NCBI GenBank assembly: GCA_037783415.1
Contig: JAZGTN010000089.1
Location: forward strand, 3,472,001 to 3,536,000
Reading direction: 5' to 3'
DNA: 64,000 nucleotides
Source: Leptasterias polaris
Taxonomy: Eukaryota > Echinodermata > Asteroidea > Forcipulatida > Asteriidae
A model generated the notes under the pieces. The model saw only the letters and a program-made list of their open reading frames with translations. It made no database searches and had not been told where the DNA came from. Shown here in pieces: positions 34,555-47,700 of this stretch. The first letter of the stretch is position 1, and every line of letters starts with the position of its first letter. The translations under genes and the position numbers were made by a program.

Positions 34555-37352
34555 ATGGCGGCCACTTCGAGTGGGAACGGTGACGGCATTTTCGGCCCAA
34601 CACGATCAACTTTTAGCGCATTTATTGGAGCATTTTTCTTTGGTGGGCTTGTTATGTACGTCCTTGTTCAGTATTCAAACTTAAGTGGATTTGTGGTGAG
34701 TTTTGATGGGAGAAGAAGGATGGTTTTTGACTTGAATAATCCTTACGGTCACGTCCACGTTGACAACACAAATCGCGTATCGAAAGAAGAGATGATGTCG
34801 TTCCAGTCTCACACACATGAAAGACAGTTAGGTAAGTACATGCACAATCTGGGTTAGATCCGAACCCAACACTACAGCCATTGTCCTCCTTTTTCGAAAC
34901 GTTTACTCCCTTAGATTGCTGTCTTGAGTTTCGCTCTATAACCAGATAACTTTCCATAATGGTGTTTACAATTGAATTGTTGGAAAAGTTTCCGGAGCAC
35001 GCCACCACACCTTCTGGACGTTTTTTTGTGTTTTTTTAAAAACCAATATACACCTGAGGATGTATTCTATCGATAGGGTTAGTACCCCAAAATGTAAAAT
35101 AAATAGTTTTCATAGGGGACCGATTTAAAAAAAAATATATTTTTAGTAAAATCCTAAAATTTGAAAAATAAAAAACACACTTCTTTCCCCCTCTCTCCCC
35201 AGTCTTCTTTCCTCCTCCCCCACTACCTCTCCCCATCATTCACTCACTCTCTGTGGAAGGAATTGAACATTTGCAAGCAATTAAATAATGCAATGTACTA
35301 TACCGGGAATTGAACCTGTATCAAGAGAGAACAAATTATAATGCACAAGAGCATAGCCTATTTACCGCTAGGCTATGTAGTATGAGGGATTGATACCAAA
35401 ATTGGTTTGATAGTTCTACAAATTTCTCCCATTACCTGTTTAGTAAAAGGTCATAATGAATATTTAATTTGCTATGAATATTAAAATCGGCAGTTATTGT
35501 CGAATAGTTTGCATAAACTGAATATTCAGGAATTTATGAACTAAAACCTGCTTTACATATTAGTCACGTGAAAGGTTCTTTTGGATTATTTCATTAGTAC
35601 AAGTCATGGGTAAGTTCATGTTCATAAGGGCAATATCGGGCTATTATTTCCCTTTTTGAATCATCCTTCAATGGGGGTATGTTTGTAGCGGCAATATTTA
35701 TGATTATGTGGAATTTGGGCTATTTTCCCCTTTTTTGAATCATCCTTCAATGGGGGTATGTTCATCACATCAGAGGCCACTATAGCTGGCTTACCCATTC
35801 CATAAATCCACAAGTCCTGGTGAATTTTCCAATGCGCATGAACGATGACCGACTCATTGGAGTATTGCACATTTACCCGGTGTTTATTTTCGACGAAGCT
35901 TTTGCGATTTTCTGACGCCTTTTTAAGGCCTTTAGAATTGTTCAATTTTCCTGTTTTTTGCTGTATATATTCAGTTAACCCATCTTGACAGGTAAGACTA
36001 AAATTTAGAGTAATCGGCCAGATATTGAGGGAGCTAGAGTGGTGGTGTGCTGCGGAATTTTAGCCGAATTGTTTTAAAAAGTCGGATTTGGCATCTTTTC
36101 CTTTCCACTATTTTTTTTATAGTTCCTAGAATTTACCTTAACTAGAACTGAAGTGAAAGATTGTAATTACATTATGATTAATCATGTTTGCAGGATTTGT
36201 ATTTTTTTAATTGTTGATTTAAGTAATGGTTTAGTGTTAGTTATTTAAATATGCATTTACTTGATTACTTTTAAATTAATTAGGCTCCCCCTATCACCTT
36301 TTTATTTATTTTTGTGTTATTTTATTTTTTTGAGGAGTTCTTCAAATGCATAGCAAAATTTATGAGCTATGCAGCTTTTCTCTATGCTTAAATAGTAGAC
36401 TAGAATTGTTATGCACTCTCCGAGCTCCCCATCCTCATCTGTCATTCTCGTTCCATTAAACGAAACAAATGTTCATGTCTAACAATCATATTTAAATTTC
36501 CAACTGTTGATCTAGTTTAATTCATTTTGCTTGATTGTTTGATTTATTTGTTCATTTAATATTACTTTTTTTGGGGGGCCCCTATAATTTATATTTTCTT
36601 TTTATCAATGCTTTATAAATCTTTGTACTCAAATCAGTATTTGACACAACTTTTATTTTGACCTTTTTTCCTCAATAGGTCAAGATGACGTGGCTGACAG
36701 TCTTTACAAAAACGTTAGAATCTTGTGCTGGATCTTAACTTCTCCTCAGAATCTGAAGGTTAAAACAATTCATGTGCAAGCAACATGGACTAAGAGATGC
36801 AACAAAGTCCTCTTCATTAGTTCAAAGGATGATCCAAGTTTCCCAACTGTCAGAGTTGAAGCGCCAGAAGGTCGTGAATTCCTCTGGAAGAAAACTCAGG
36901 GTGCATTTCAGTACATCTATGATCATCATCTCAACGATGCGGATTGGTTTCTCAAAGCTGATGACGATACGTTTGTTGTCTTAGAAAATCTACGATACAT
37001 GTTAGCTGATAAGGACCCTCAAAAACCTGTGTATTTTGGGCGCAAGTTTAAACCTTACATAAAGCAAGGATACATGAGTGGAGGGGCTGGATATGTACTG
37101 AGTAAAGCAGCAGTAATCCTAGCAGTTGAGAAAGCATTTAAGAACAAAAATCTTTGCAGGAGTTCCAGTAAAGGGGCTGAAGATGTTGAAATGGGTAGAT
37201 GTTTAGAGAATGTTGGAGTTATTGCTGGAGATTCACGCGATGATCAACTCAGGGAACGATTTCATCCGTTTGTTCCAGAGCATCACTTGATTCCAGGTAT
37301 TGTACCAGACAAATTCTGGTACTGGGATTACGTCTACTACTCAACATCAGCG
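34555..37352 (+). CDS. C1GALT1-like beta-1,3-galactosyltransferase, cassette a (exons 1a and 2a)
   Basis: Golgi type II enzyme expected to add galactose to GalNAc-Ser/Thr (core 1 O-glycan). Exon 1a 34555-34831 (start AAGATGGCGG): short cytosolic tail, a membrane anchor at about residues 20-42 (FSAFIGAFFFGGLVMYVLV), then stem. Exon 2a 36679-37352: catalytic domain starting QDDVADSLYKNVRILCW, with ATWTKRCNKVLF, DADWFLK, the metal-binding DDD (187-189), [36 protein letters not shown] and FHPFVPEHHLI. It ends phase 0 at GCG|GTAATT. No homologous terminal exon (CCSD...SFHY) lies before cassette b at 38747. Reading through the donor stops at 37427 with 25 unrelated residues. Splicing to the exon at 52894 would keep frame and give about 400 residues (human 363). 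Assignment to C1GALT1 rather than a paralog is by motif similarity. Confidence 0.85.
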
Positions 37353-38746
37353 GTAATTAATCAATTTAAGTCTTTTCTAATTTCAAGAAAGTTTTCACCA
37401 GACCTGAAAAGATCCAGGTCTTGTTGAAGCTCAGCTTATTGCTGCAAAACTTTTAGTACAAGTTGGAGATTTAGCATTGAAGAGAAATGTTGGCGAAGGA
37501 TTCAAAATTTGAGTTTGTGTTTTGAAAAATGCAGATTTTTTAAAGTTTTGAACTAATACTGGCTGAGTGATAAACATACTCACTGCGACTCTGTTCAGTA
37601 ATCAGTGTGAATTTTAAAGCCTCAAGGCCTTTTCTCATGGGCATATTCAGTAACAAAGATCATCGATAATGAGTGCTGGTTGTCTGTCACTTTGTTCGAT
37701 TGTGATTATCAAACAAGCTTTGACTTGACTTCTTCAAACACAAATTTACTAACGCCCCTTGCAGTTCAGGGGTGAGGGGGAGGGGTGAAAGTGCTAATTG
37801 TTCATTCACTCATGCAGCAATACTGAACACTTTCTTCTACTAGTGACACATTCTGTGCATGAGAGTAATGATATCACCTTATAGCAAGGGTCCTTGGTTA
37901 TGGCACTGTAATCGTTTCACACTACATATTGTGAATGTGATGATATTAACATGGTTGCTATTTCTTGGCGGTCTGGATTTCTGTAAAAAATAACTGTCGT
38001 TGGTTATTAGTTAAAACAAAGATAGCTTCTACATGACTGAATGCTATCTTAAAGCAGATGTGATTTTAGTCTCTTGTTAGAAATTGTCTGGTGTTAAAAG
38101 GGCCTTTACACACAATCCATAGTACTGCAGGGATGTGATTTCTCCATTTTTAACCGGAATTCCGTTTGTTTTGCCCTCCATAAAAAAGAAATCCGGTTTT
38201 TTTGCCCCCCCAGATTATTATTATTTTTTTTTTTTTTTTAAGATCAAATTTATTTATAAATAAACACAAAACCATATATAACGCCCCAGATTGCAGAGAA
38301 GGGCTTTAAAAACCAGAGATAAATGTTATTATTGGGCTTCATGCTCGCAAGTTTTCGAGCTCGCATGCTTTCGCGCTTTGTGCTCAGAGTTCAGTTGTTT
38401 TTTTCAACCGCCAATCACATCCCTGATACTGTTTCATACTGTCTATGAAACCTTGGTTGATGCAATTATTTATTATCAATACAGCCGTCATCTTACAATA
38501 ACAAAATGGAGGGCGCTGACAAAAATAATTAGCATGTGGGGGGTTGACTCTGTGTAAAGAGCTGAAGATCTAATACCATGTGTTGTGATTTTGTCAGTGT
38601 AAAATTTTGTTGGATAAAAAATACTGAAATCAATGCTCATTCCGTGGAAGGGGAAAAGTTGACCACGCTTGAACAAAATCAACGCTAGAAACAGTCTCCT
38701 GTTAAAGAGAAAATATTGTTAGTTCTGAAGAATAGTTGATTTAAAA
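37353..38746. other. Interval between cassettes a and b
   Basis: I searched this 1.4 kb for a copy of the C1GALT1 terminal exon and found none. It should contain the promoter and 5' UTR of cassette b. A T-rich tract lies at 38217-38239. Confidence 0.4.
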
Positions 38747-41700
38747 ATGTTTGGAAAACATGGAATATCGTCATCTTCTGTGGCGAGGGTTTGGCAAGTT
38801 GTTGTTTTGTTCTTCTCTGCCTACTTAACGGGATACATCTTCACCTACATTTACATTAACCAAACTGAATTGCTTGGATCAGAAGTTTGTCCTTGCCGTC
38901 AGCATGGTGGTGTGGAGGACAAAAATAAATCAAGAATTGAGAAGCAAGCTGTCATACAACTCGGTGAGTTATTCATTCATAGTTATTTCAGTAGAATGGT
39001 TAAGTACTGAAGACACATCTAATTTTGAAAATATTTATAGTTCGATACTTAATTTCATTTATTGAGTTTATTAATTGATGAAATGATCTGAGATTTAAAG
39101 GCCTGTCCTTTTTGCCCAAAATGGAACCCAAATTTTAGCCAAGGTAATATTTTCTACACCTTAACTGGCCTGAAACTACACAGAGGCAATTGCCTCTATA
39201 CTCCCCGGTCATTCCCTCGATTGACCTATACTTGGTGCCCTTCAAAAATGTCCCAGTAGCATTTTACTATTCTCTCCTATGGAGATGCTCATTATGTATG
39301 TGTTGCACCCGTCGTGAATCAGAGATTCACTCCACGGTGTACATTAATGTTGCAATTCTGTATAAAAGGATGAAATAAGAATTCACAATGAGTTGGGTCT
39401 TTCACTTTTAATCATATGTCTTGATCTCACTGCCACATCATCCAGTATATATCTTTAACAATAATAACAATACTTCTTAAACATTTACTTAGAAACTTGT
39501 CATTGTTTCGACAATAATTACTTTCTCTGCCTCACTTCAATCCTAGTATCATTTGCAATAAACAAATACTCAGAGTGTCAATACTATACACTAGGTCGAA
39601 ATCTATTAATGCTTACTACATCTGTTCACTTCTGAAACCCAACTCCACAAGTAAAGCAATCGCAGTGTTTTTGCCCAATAGTCAAAACAAAGAAACACAT
39701 TGACTTTAGAGAATAAAGAAACACATAAACAAACCCTACTGGGATATGAGCAAAGTCTTGGGTCTGATATAAACAAAATCAACTTGGCTAAAACAAGGCA
39801 AAGTCACTTTCTAACCTGGCACTTGCCTCTTAACAAATAAAACAAAGAAGGTTGTTCAGGCAGCAAGGCTATCCCAGGCTATCTAGGCTATTAAAGAGCT
39901 ACCACTGACCAAGCCCTCAGGGGTTTAAGTTAATGACCCTGCTAGCCTTTTAGTCTCCACTCAGGGTTACTGTCTCAGACCAGGGTGGTCTTTTTGTACA
40001 CGTGTATCTACATACATAAAGTACTGTACAACTAAACTTAGAAAAGATGGGGAACTACCCCTGCTTTTCCTCTAGAAATATACATAGTTGGAAAAGTCCT
40101 AAAACACCATTCTTAGCATCAAACATTTCTATAGAATATGAGCTATCAGAAACTCAAGTTAATTAATCAAAACATAATAAGGAAATGGAATAAAAGTCTA
40201 AATCAATTCAGTACACTTCAGAGCCTTAACCATGTTTCAACCCAATTCAGTAAAGCATAGGCCTACACACATCATGGTTCATGGTAAAAGTTATAGCTAA
40301 CTTTGAGGAGGTAAATCTCTCCTATCCTTAAGTTAAAACAAGTTTAGAATAATACCACATCAATCTATAGTTTATGAACTTATTAGATAATACAAATTAA
40401 AATCCACATACCTGTATAAAAGGATGAAATAAGAATTCACAATGAGTTGGGTCTTTCACTTTTAATCATATGTCTTGATCTCACTGCCACATCATCCAGT
40501 ATGGGGGGACTGCTGTGGGGTGAGACCCATACCCACTCATTGAGGTATTTCCAACCTTTTGATTGGCTTAAATCGGCTGTTGAAACAAAGGGGTGGTCAA
40601 GCAGCTATTGAAAAATTAGAGGGGGCATAATAGTTGAAAATTTAGGAGGGGGCATAAGCGACCTCTACACTCTCCCCTTGAAAATTAAATGTTGTCCTCA
40701 ACATTTCAGAACGGAAAATTGATCAAAGCAAAATAGTAAAAACTAAATATAAGTCTTAACGGTTAAAAGCAGACTATGAAATCTCAGAAACTAAAATTAT
40801 TCGATTCATACCACAAAAAAAACACTAATCGTGTCCAATCTGAGCAAAACTTCCAACCTAAATTTGGGCTAAAGACACCTTGTGTGCAACTCTAGAAACA
40901 AATTGACTATGAGTTACCCATCACTGGTTGCTAGTGGTATGGTGATAAGTACCAGGGGTGCCATGGTTGCATCTGCAACTGCGGATAGGGCATCATCATA
41001 GGGGTCGTCCAAGGCATGCTGGCAGGTTGAGGGCACATCATCAGTGGTGCTGCTGGAGGTGTATTCGTGGAATGCAACCATGGATGGTGGTAGTGCGGGG
41101 TACTTCCAGCAGTCACTGCACTCACGTCATGTGGACCTTGCTGCGGCTGACCCAAATACTCAGGCCAGTCGCTGTGGGGGCTGTCTTTGTCTTACCGGGT
41201 AGGTTCGTGCATCCTCCTGTACGGTAGGGGGAGCTGTATTGAGGTGGCATTCTCGTTCTGAAGCTGAGGCGACAGAGTCAGAAGCTGCCTCTGGGTCCGA
41301 TGCATTCACTGGGTCCCAGGGCAGGGGTGGAGCTGGTTCATCCATGATGGGTTCAGGAATGACGACTGGCTCCGGAACAATGGTTGTCTCTGGCACGGTG
41401 ACCGGTTCAAGATCATGTACTGGTTCTGGTTCAACAGTCTGTTCCAGAGTGGTTGCTGGTTTCGGGAAGACTACTGGTTCCGCTGCAACCAGTGGTGTAG
41501 GGAAAGTCACTGCCTCAGGTGTGGAACATGGATTGGCTGCTGTGTCATCTTCAGTCATATCACCGGCTGGGGTGAATAAAGCAGCTTCATGATTCAATGG
41601 TGCAGTGTGCGTCATAGGGGGACATGGCGCCATTTTCTGTGTGGGGGCCGAAACTGGGGGTCTGGACTGTTGTGGCATCTGTCTGAAGACTAGAGTTTGA

Positions 41701-44700
41701 AGATGGCCATTGTATTCATCTTCAGAATTGTCAGTGTCGCTGGTATTTGGTTTATCCCGTGGTGCTGGCCTGCTTCTGGTGCGGGGTGTTTGCACACAGC
41801 GCGGTGTCCTCGACTTAGTCGGTTCGTCACTGATGAGGTCATTACAGGGTAGCAACAGATTTCTGTGAAGAGTTCGTTTCCTGCCCGTCCCCTTTTCTGG
41901 ACGCAGCTCGTACACTGGGGAGTCATCACTTAGTTGTCTCACCACAGTATGGACATCACTTTCCCAGTAGGCTCTCAGCTTGCCAGGCCCACCGGTTTCG
42001 TTGAGGTTCCGCACAAGTACTCTATCACCAGGTTGAAGGATAGTGCTGTGTACCTTCTTATCATAATGGTGTTTGCCACGGGCGGATGACTTGTCGGCAT
42101 TTTTTCTTGCCGCCTCATACGCCTCTTCCATCTGTCGTTTCCAGCGTTGACTGTAGTCTTGATGGTCCTTGGGTGGTGTTGTTATTTGTGACAACCCAAA
42201 AGCCAAATCGATGGGAAGTCGAGGGGGGCGTCCATACAGAAGAAAGAATGGAGAGAATCCAGTGGTGTCGCAACGAGTGCAGTTATATGCGTGTACCACT
42301 TTGTTCAGAGATTCTTTCCAGCGGGACTTCTCTCTCTCGGGCAATGTACGGAGCATCCCCAGAAGGGTCCGGTTAAATCTTTCCACTTGCCCATTTCCCT
42401 GCGGATGGTAGGGGGTGGTGCGTGAGGGCGTGATGCCAGAGAGGTGTTGAAGTCTGCGGAATAGTTGATTCTCAAACTCTCTTCCTTGGTCATGGTGAAG
42501 TTTATGCGGGAAGCCAAACCTCAAGACGAAGTCATTAAAGATCTTCTCTGCTACCGTCTTACCCGATTTGTTAGTTGTTGGGTAGGCTTGGGCAAATCTT
42601 GTGAAATGATCCATGACGACCAAGATATATTCATACCCTCCAACACTCCTCTCAAGATGGAGAAAATCGATGGAGACCATTTCAAATGGGGCTGTGGTGA
42701 TTATGCTTCGGAGGGGCTCTCTGGTTTGTCGATTGGGTTTCTTCTGCTGCAAACATCGGCAGACGTTCGTCACGAAGTGTTCAATGTCTTTCTGCATACG
42801 GGGCCAATAAAACCGATCTCGTGCGAGGTGGATGACCCGTTCAGCCCCTAAGTGGCCCATTTCTTCATGAAGCTCCCTATAGACTATGCGGTGGTACTTA
42901 CGAGGAAGGACGAGTTGGGACCTTGCACCTGCTCTCCGACATAACACTCCGTCTTCGTCAATGCTTAGCTTGGACCAGTCACGAAGAAGAAGGGTAGTAT
43001 CTGGATGTTCTCCTGCCCGCGCTTGTCTATGCGGACGCTGTCCCCTGTCAACATGGCCAAGAACTGGACCGATGATAATATCAGCATGCTGAGCTGCCTT
43101 CAGTTGTTCTTTGGTGATATGGTGGGAGCTTGTAACACCGTCATCTGGGCTTGATGTAGACGCAGTCAGGGCACCAATCCATGGGAAATGGTCAGACTTA
43201 TCAGCCTTGATTGCATCGATGGTGGCACTAAGATGAGTTGGACTGATCTCGCTTGTGCACTGGGTTCTAAAGTTGTCTATGTCAAGGGGCATACGGGAAA
43301 GGGCGTCGGCATCTGCGTTTGACTTTCCAGGACGGTACTTAATTGTGAAATGAAAATCTGCTAATTCAGCAACCCAGCGATGTCCTGTTGCGTTGAGTTT
43401 GGCTGATGTCAAGATGTAGGTCAAAGGATTATTGTCTGTATACACAGTGAAGGAGGGAGCATAGTACAAATAATCTTTGAACTTTTCTGTGATGGCCCAC
43501 TTTAGCGCAAGAAATTCTAGCTTTCCGGAATGCAGATTGTAGTTCTTCTCAGCAGGGCTTAGCGTCCGTGAGCCATAGCCGATCACTCTCATCTTTCCAT
43601 CCTGCTGCTGGTACAAGACAGCACCCAGTCCTTCATTTGAAGCATCTGTATGCAGAATGAAAGGCTGCTGATGATTAGGGAAAGCCATTACTGGGGGGCA
43701 AGTGAGAAAACTCAGCAAATGTTCCATTACTTTCTGATGAGAAGCTTCCCATGTTATGCGTTGCCTTGACGACACTTGTCCTGCACTTTTACCTACAGCA
43801 GCTTTTCCTCGTGACTTTGAAGATGGTTTCATTGAGCTATTTTTGCTAGGTTGGTCATCCCTGCATGGACTGGGTTTCTTCAGCAGTTCATACAATGGTT
43901 TAGCGATGGTAGAAAAGTTCTGGATATACTGACGATAGTAGCCCAGTAGACCCAATATTTTCCTCACCTCACCCACGGTACTCGGTTGTTTGTCACGGAG
44001 TGCCTCAACTGCTTTGATGTCTGCAGGATCCATCTTGTAGCCTTCACTACTGATAACTCTCCCCAAGTACCGCACTTCTTTCTGGAATAAGTTGCACTTG
44101 CTTGGCTTGAGTTTGATACCACGGTCCTGGAGGCGTCTGAGGACTTGACGTATGTGTTCGACATGTGACTCAAATGTTTTTCCGTAGACCAGTATATCAT
44201 CAAGGTAGACTACGGCGATTTCTCCAACTAGACCATCAAGACAGGATTCCATACACCGTTGAAACACTGCAGGCGCATTAGTCAAACCAAAGGGAATCCG
44301 ATTCCACTCATACAAACCCCAAGGGGTGACGAAGGCCGTCTTATGTTTGCTCTCTTCTGCCCTGAAACCCTGGTGATAAGCTTTACCCTGGTCTAGTGTC
44401 GAAAACCACTCATTTCCACCGAGACTATCTAGAACATCTTGGATTCGTGGGATCGGTTGTCTATCGGGAATTGTCTTTCGGTTCAGCTCGCGGTAATCTA
44501 TGCAGAGACGGAGAGAGCCATCCTTTTTCCGCACACAAACTACCGGTGACGAGTAGGGAGACTCTGACTTCTCAATCCAGCCTCGGCCAATCAAGTCCTT
44601 CAAGTAGTTTTTCACTTCAGTGTAGAGTGGCGGGGGCACGGACATGTACGATTTCTGCACTGGCTGGTCATCCTTCAGACGTATATGCATTTTCAAGTCT

Positions 44701-47700
44701 TTGATGCAACCCATGTCACTGTCATCTTTTGAAAATGCTCCTGCCTCTTCCCGCAACATCTTGTTAACATCTCGGCGTTGAGCCTCTGTTAAGTGACTGA
44801 GGTCAAACTGGGGTGTCCCAGTTTCTTCGGCAGAGTGTGCAGTGGAGACTTCATTTATTACAAATGTACGTTTATCTTGTGACGCTGGTATAGGCCTCTC
44901 GGGAATGGTTTCAATTGAAAGGGGGGACTGCAGTGTTCCTAATTGGGTTTGTTTCCGCAGGACGATATCATGATTGGATGTGTTTTGCACCAAGATGAAG
45001 ACTTTGCTGGATGGCCCCTTTTTCAACCTAACAACTGATGGTTGAGGATGAAGATCTTCTGGCCACTGGGTGTCCACATCAGGCTCAAAGACAGCGGTAG
45101 TGTCTTGATTCAGCAGACATGATGTCGCTCTGCAGGCTACCTCGATAACACTTCTGCCAGGTACGGTGACTCCCTTTCTGCCTACCTGGACACGGCAGAT
45201 ATCTTCTGGTGGCTCTTCTTGAATAAGGTTTGCAAGGGCTGTCACTGCTCTCCTCGTCATTGATGGGAATGCCGCTCTCACGGCTTGAATAGGGGTTGGA
45301 TGGAGGGTGTCTCTTTGAACGATTTCTTCTATAACGTTGTACCCAATTATGGGAACTCCTGAAGTTGCCCGTGTCACCAAAACTGGAACTTTAATCTCAT
45401 GGTTCAGCCCTGTCGTCAAACTGAAGGAGACATTCAGCCAGCCATCATATGGTATAGGGAATCCATTTGCAGCCGTAAGGTTCAGGTCAGTTCCTCCTAA
45501 CAGCTCACACAGTGGTCTCAGCTTGGCTTGGGGCAAGTGGGTTGCTCGCCACTCAGCAGGTATGATGGTGACCTGGGCTCCTGTGTCCCAAAGTGCCTGG
45601 GTCTTTGTTCCGTCTATCATGCAGCTCACCATACATCTCTTACCCACTAGTCGGCTTACATTCGCTTGTCTTGAGGGGGCTATCGAACAAAGGTGGGACT
45701 TCTGGTAATTACTTTTGTAGGTTACTGGCCGTCCCGTGGCAGTAACCCTTGGCCGTTTCCCGGTTGATTGCGTCGCCACTGTCTGCATCCACGAGCAAAG
45801 TGCTCGCCAGAGCCACACTTGTAGCAATGCTCGCAACTATCTCCAGTGCCCCTCCGTTGGCAGTTAGAACAGCCTCTCTGTCTGTTGGTGTCACGGTTGG
45901 TCCTAGGGGTCCACTGCTGGCGCTCACTAGGCTGGGCTAGCGACTGTTGCAGACCAGCTATCTGTGTTTTCAGGGTGGCAATCTCAGCAATTCCTGCCTT
46001 CAATTCAGCAAGGTCGGTCATTAAACTGCCTTGTCTCGGCTGCTCCTTGAGGTTGGTCCCCGAATCTTCTCTGCTTGATCCCAGCTGTTGTACCACTTTG
46101 ACGGAGATGTGTTTTGCACTGGCCACGCCAAGTTTCTCTTGCCGTTCTGCTTCCTGGCGAGCTGCTATATTTATTTTCTCAAACAACTGCTCATCCGTCG
46201 TACTTGGATTCTGGAGATAGGGACGCAACTCTGACTTGACAGCATCGCTCCTTAATCCAGTCAGAAGTCCATGCAGGAACATACTCTGTACAAGGGTGGG
46301 GTCATACTTCAATCCGGAACCTGCTTCCTGGCTTGCAAAGACAACTTTTTGTTTTAGATCAAGGGCACGAACGAGAAAACTCTGTGGGGATTCCTTGATG
46401 TCCTGAGTCACACGGGATAGTTGTTGATAAAGTTCTGTGGCATCTTTCTCTCGGTAATGTGACCGCAGAACTTGACGGAGACTGGGCAAGGCAAGGGCTA
46501 CCCTACCTTCCAGGTAACTTCGCAAGGGAGAGCCTGGTGAAATCGCTCGGATAACGCCTTCAACGATCTCGCATTCGGTGTGGCCCTTTAGACGACCATT
46601 CTCGATCTGGTGAGCTAAGCTTGAAAAAGATAATTTATCTTTCTGGCCCGGCTCTCCTATCTGGCCAGAAATTTTGAACTCCCGTCTGGCTAGAGTCATC
46701 AAACTGTGGGGTGTGATGGGAGGGATGGGTTTCTTCAGCGCTAGCTCAGTATCTAGTATTAGTGGCTGTTCTCCACTTGCTGGTTGAGGAGGTGTTGTAG
46801 ATTTAGATTCCATGGTCGGGGATGGTTCAGTCGATAAATCTGATGAAGCTTGGGGTTTCACAACTGGTGGCTGAGGCTCAGGGACGAGTTTCTTTAGAAA
46901 ACATTGTATCTCCTTGAAACTGTCCAGGCCTTGATCCTCCATCTCGTCTATCTCATCTCGGTTGAGATGACGGTTGACTTTTCTTACGAGGATCTGGTGG
47001 TTGTCTTCTTTCGCCTCTAATGCATTATAATCGGGTAGATCGATGAACTCACAGACTTTGAGTAACTGGTCACGGGTGAGTTTACTGACCTGGCACATCA
47101 AAGACTGGCATAGCTCCTGTGCGGACTTCTCCATCTTGGGGGCAACTCGTTTCTTCAAACTCTTTGTTTGGTCTTTGACTCCGCCCCTTGCTTGCTTTGT
47201 CCACCAACCACTGCTATTCTCCTGTCTCTTGCACTACCAGGTCTGGACTCCTGTTACCATGGTTACTGTAGCTTGGGTCTTGGGTTCAGGTTCATGGTCG
47301 CTGGACAGGCGCTGTCGTTGAGCATTCTAACGGATGTAATGCTGAAACACACCTGTCCCGTCGGAGGTGCCAAATGTTGCACCCGTCGTGAATCAGAGAT
47401 TCACTCCACGGTGTACATTAATGTTGCAATTCTGTATAAAAGGATGAAATAAGAATTCACAATGAGTTGGGTCTTTCACTTTTAATCATATGTCTTGATC
47501 TCACTGCCACATCATCCAGTATATATCTTTAACAATAATAACAATACTTCTTAAACATTTACTTAGAAACTTGTCATTGTTTCGACAATAATTACTTTCT
47601 CTGCCTCACTTCAATCCTAGTATCATTTGCAATAAACAAATACTCAGAGTGTCAATACTATACACTAGGTCGAAATCTATTAATGCTTACTACATCTGTT

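Noticed and set aside
37880..37960. Possible terminal exon for cassette a (frame containing VSHYI)
   Set aside because: Only four or five residues resemble the SFHYI motif, a stop follows at once and the double cysteine is missing.
41239..45708. Plus-strand open frames opposite pol
   Set aside because: Shadows of the long minus-strand pol frame. They show no domains and no codon logic of their own.
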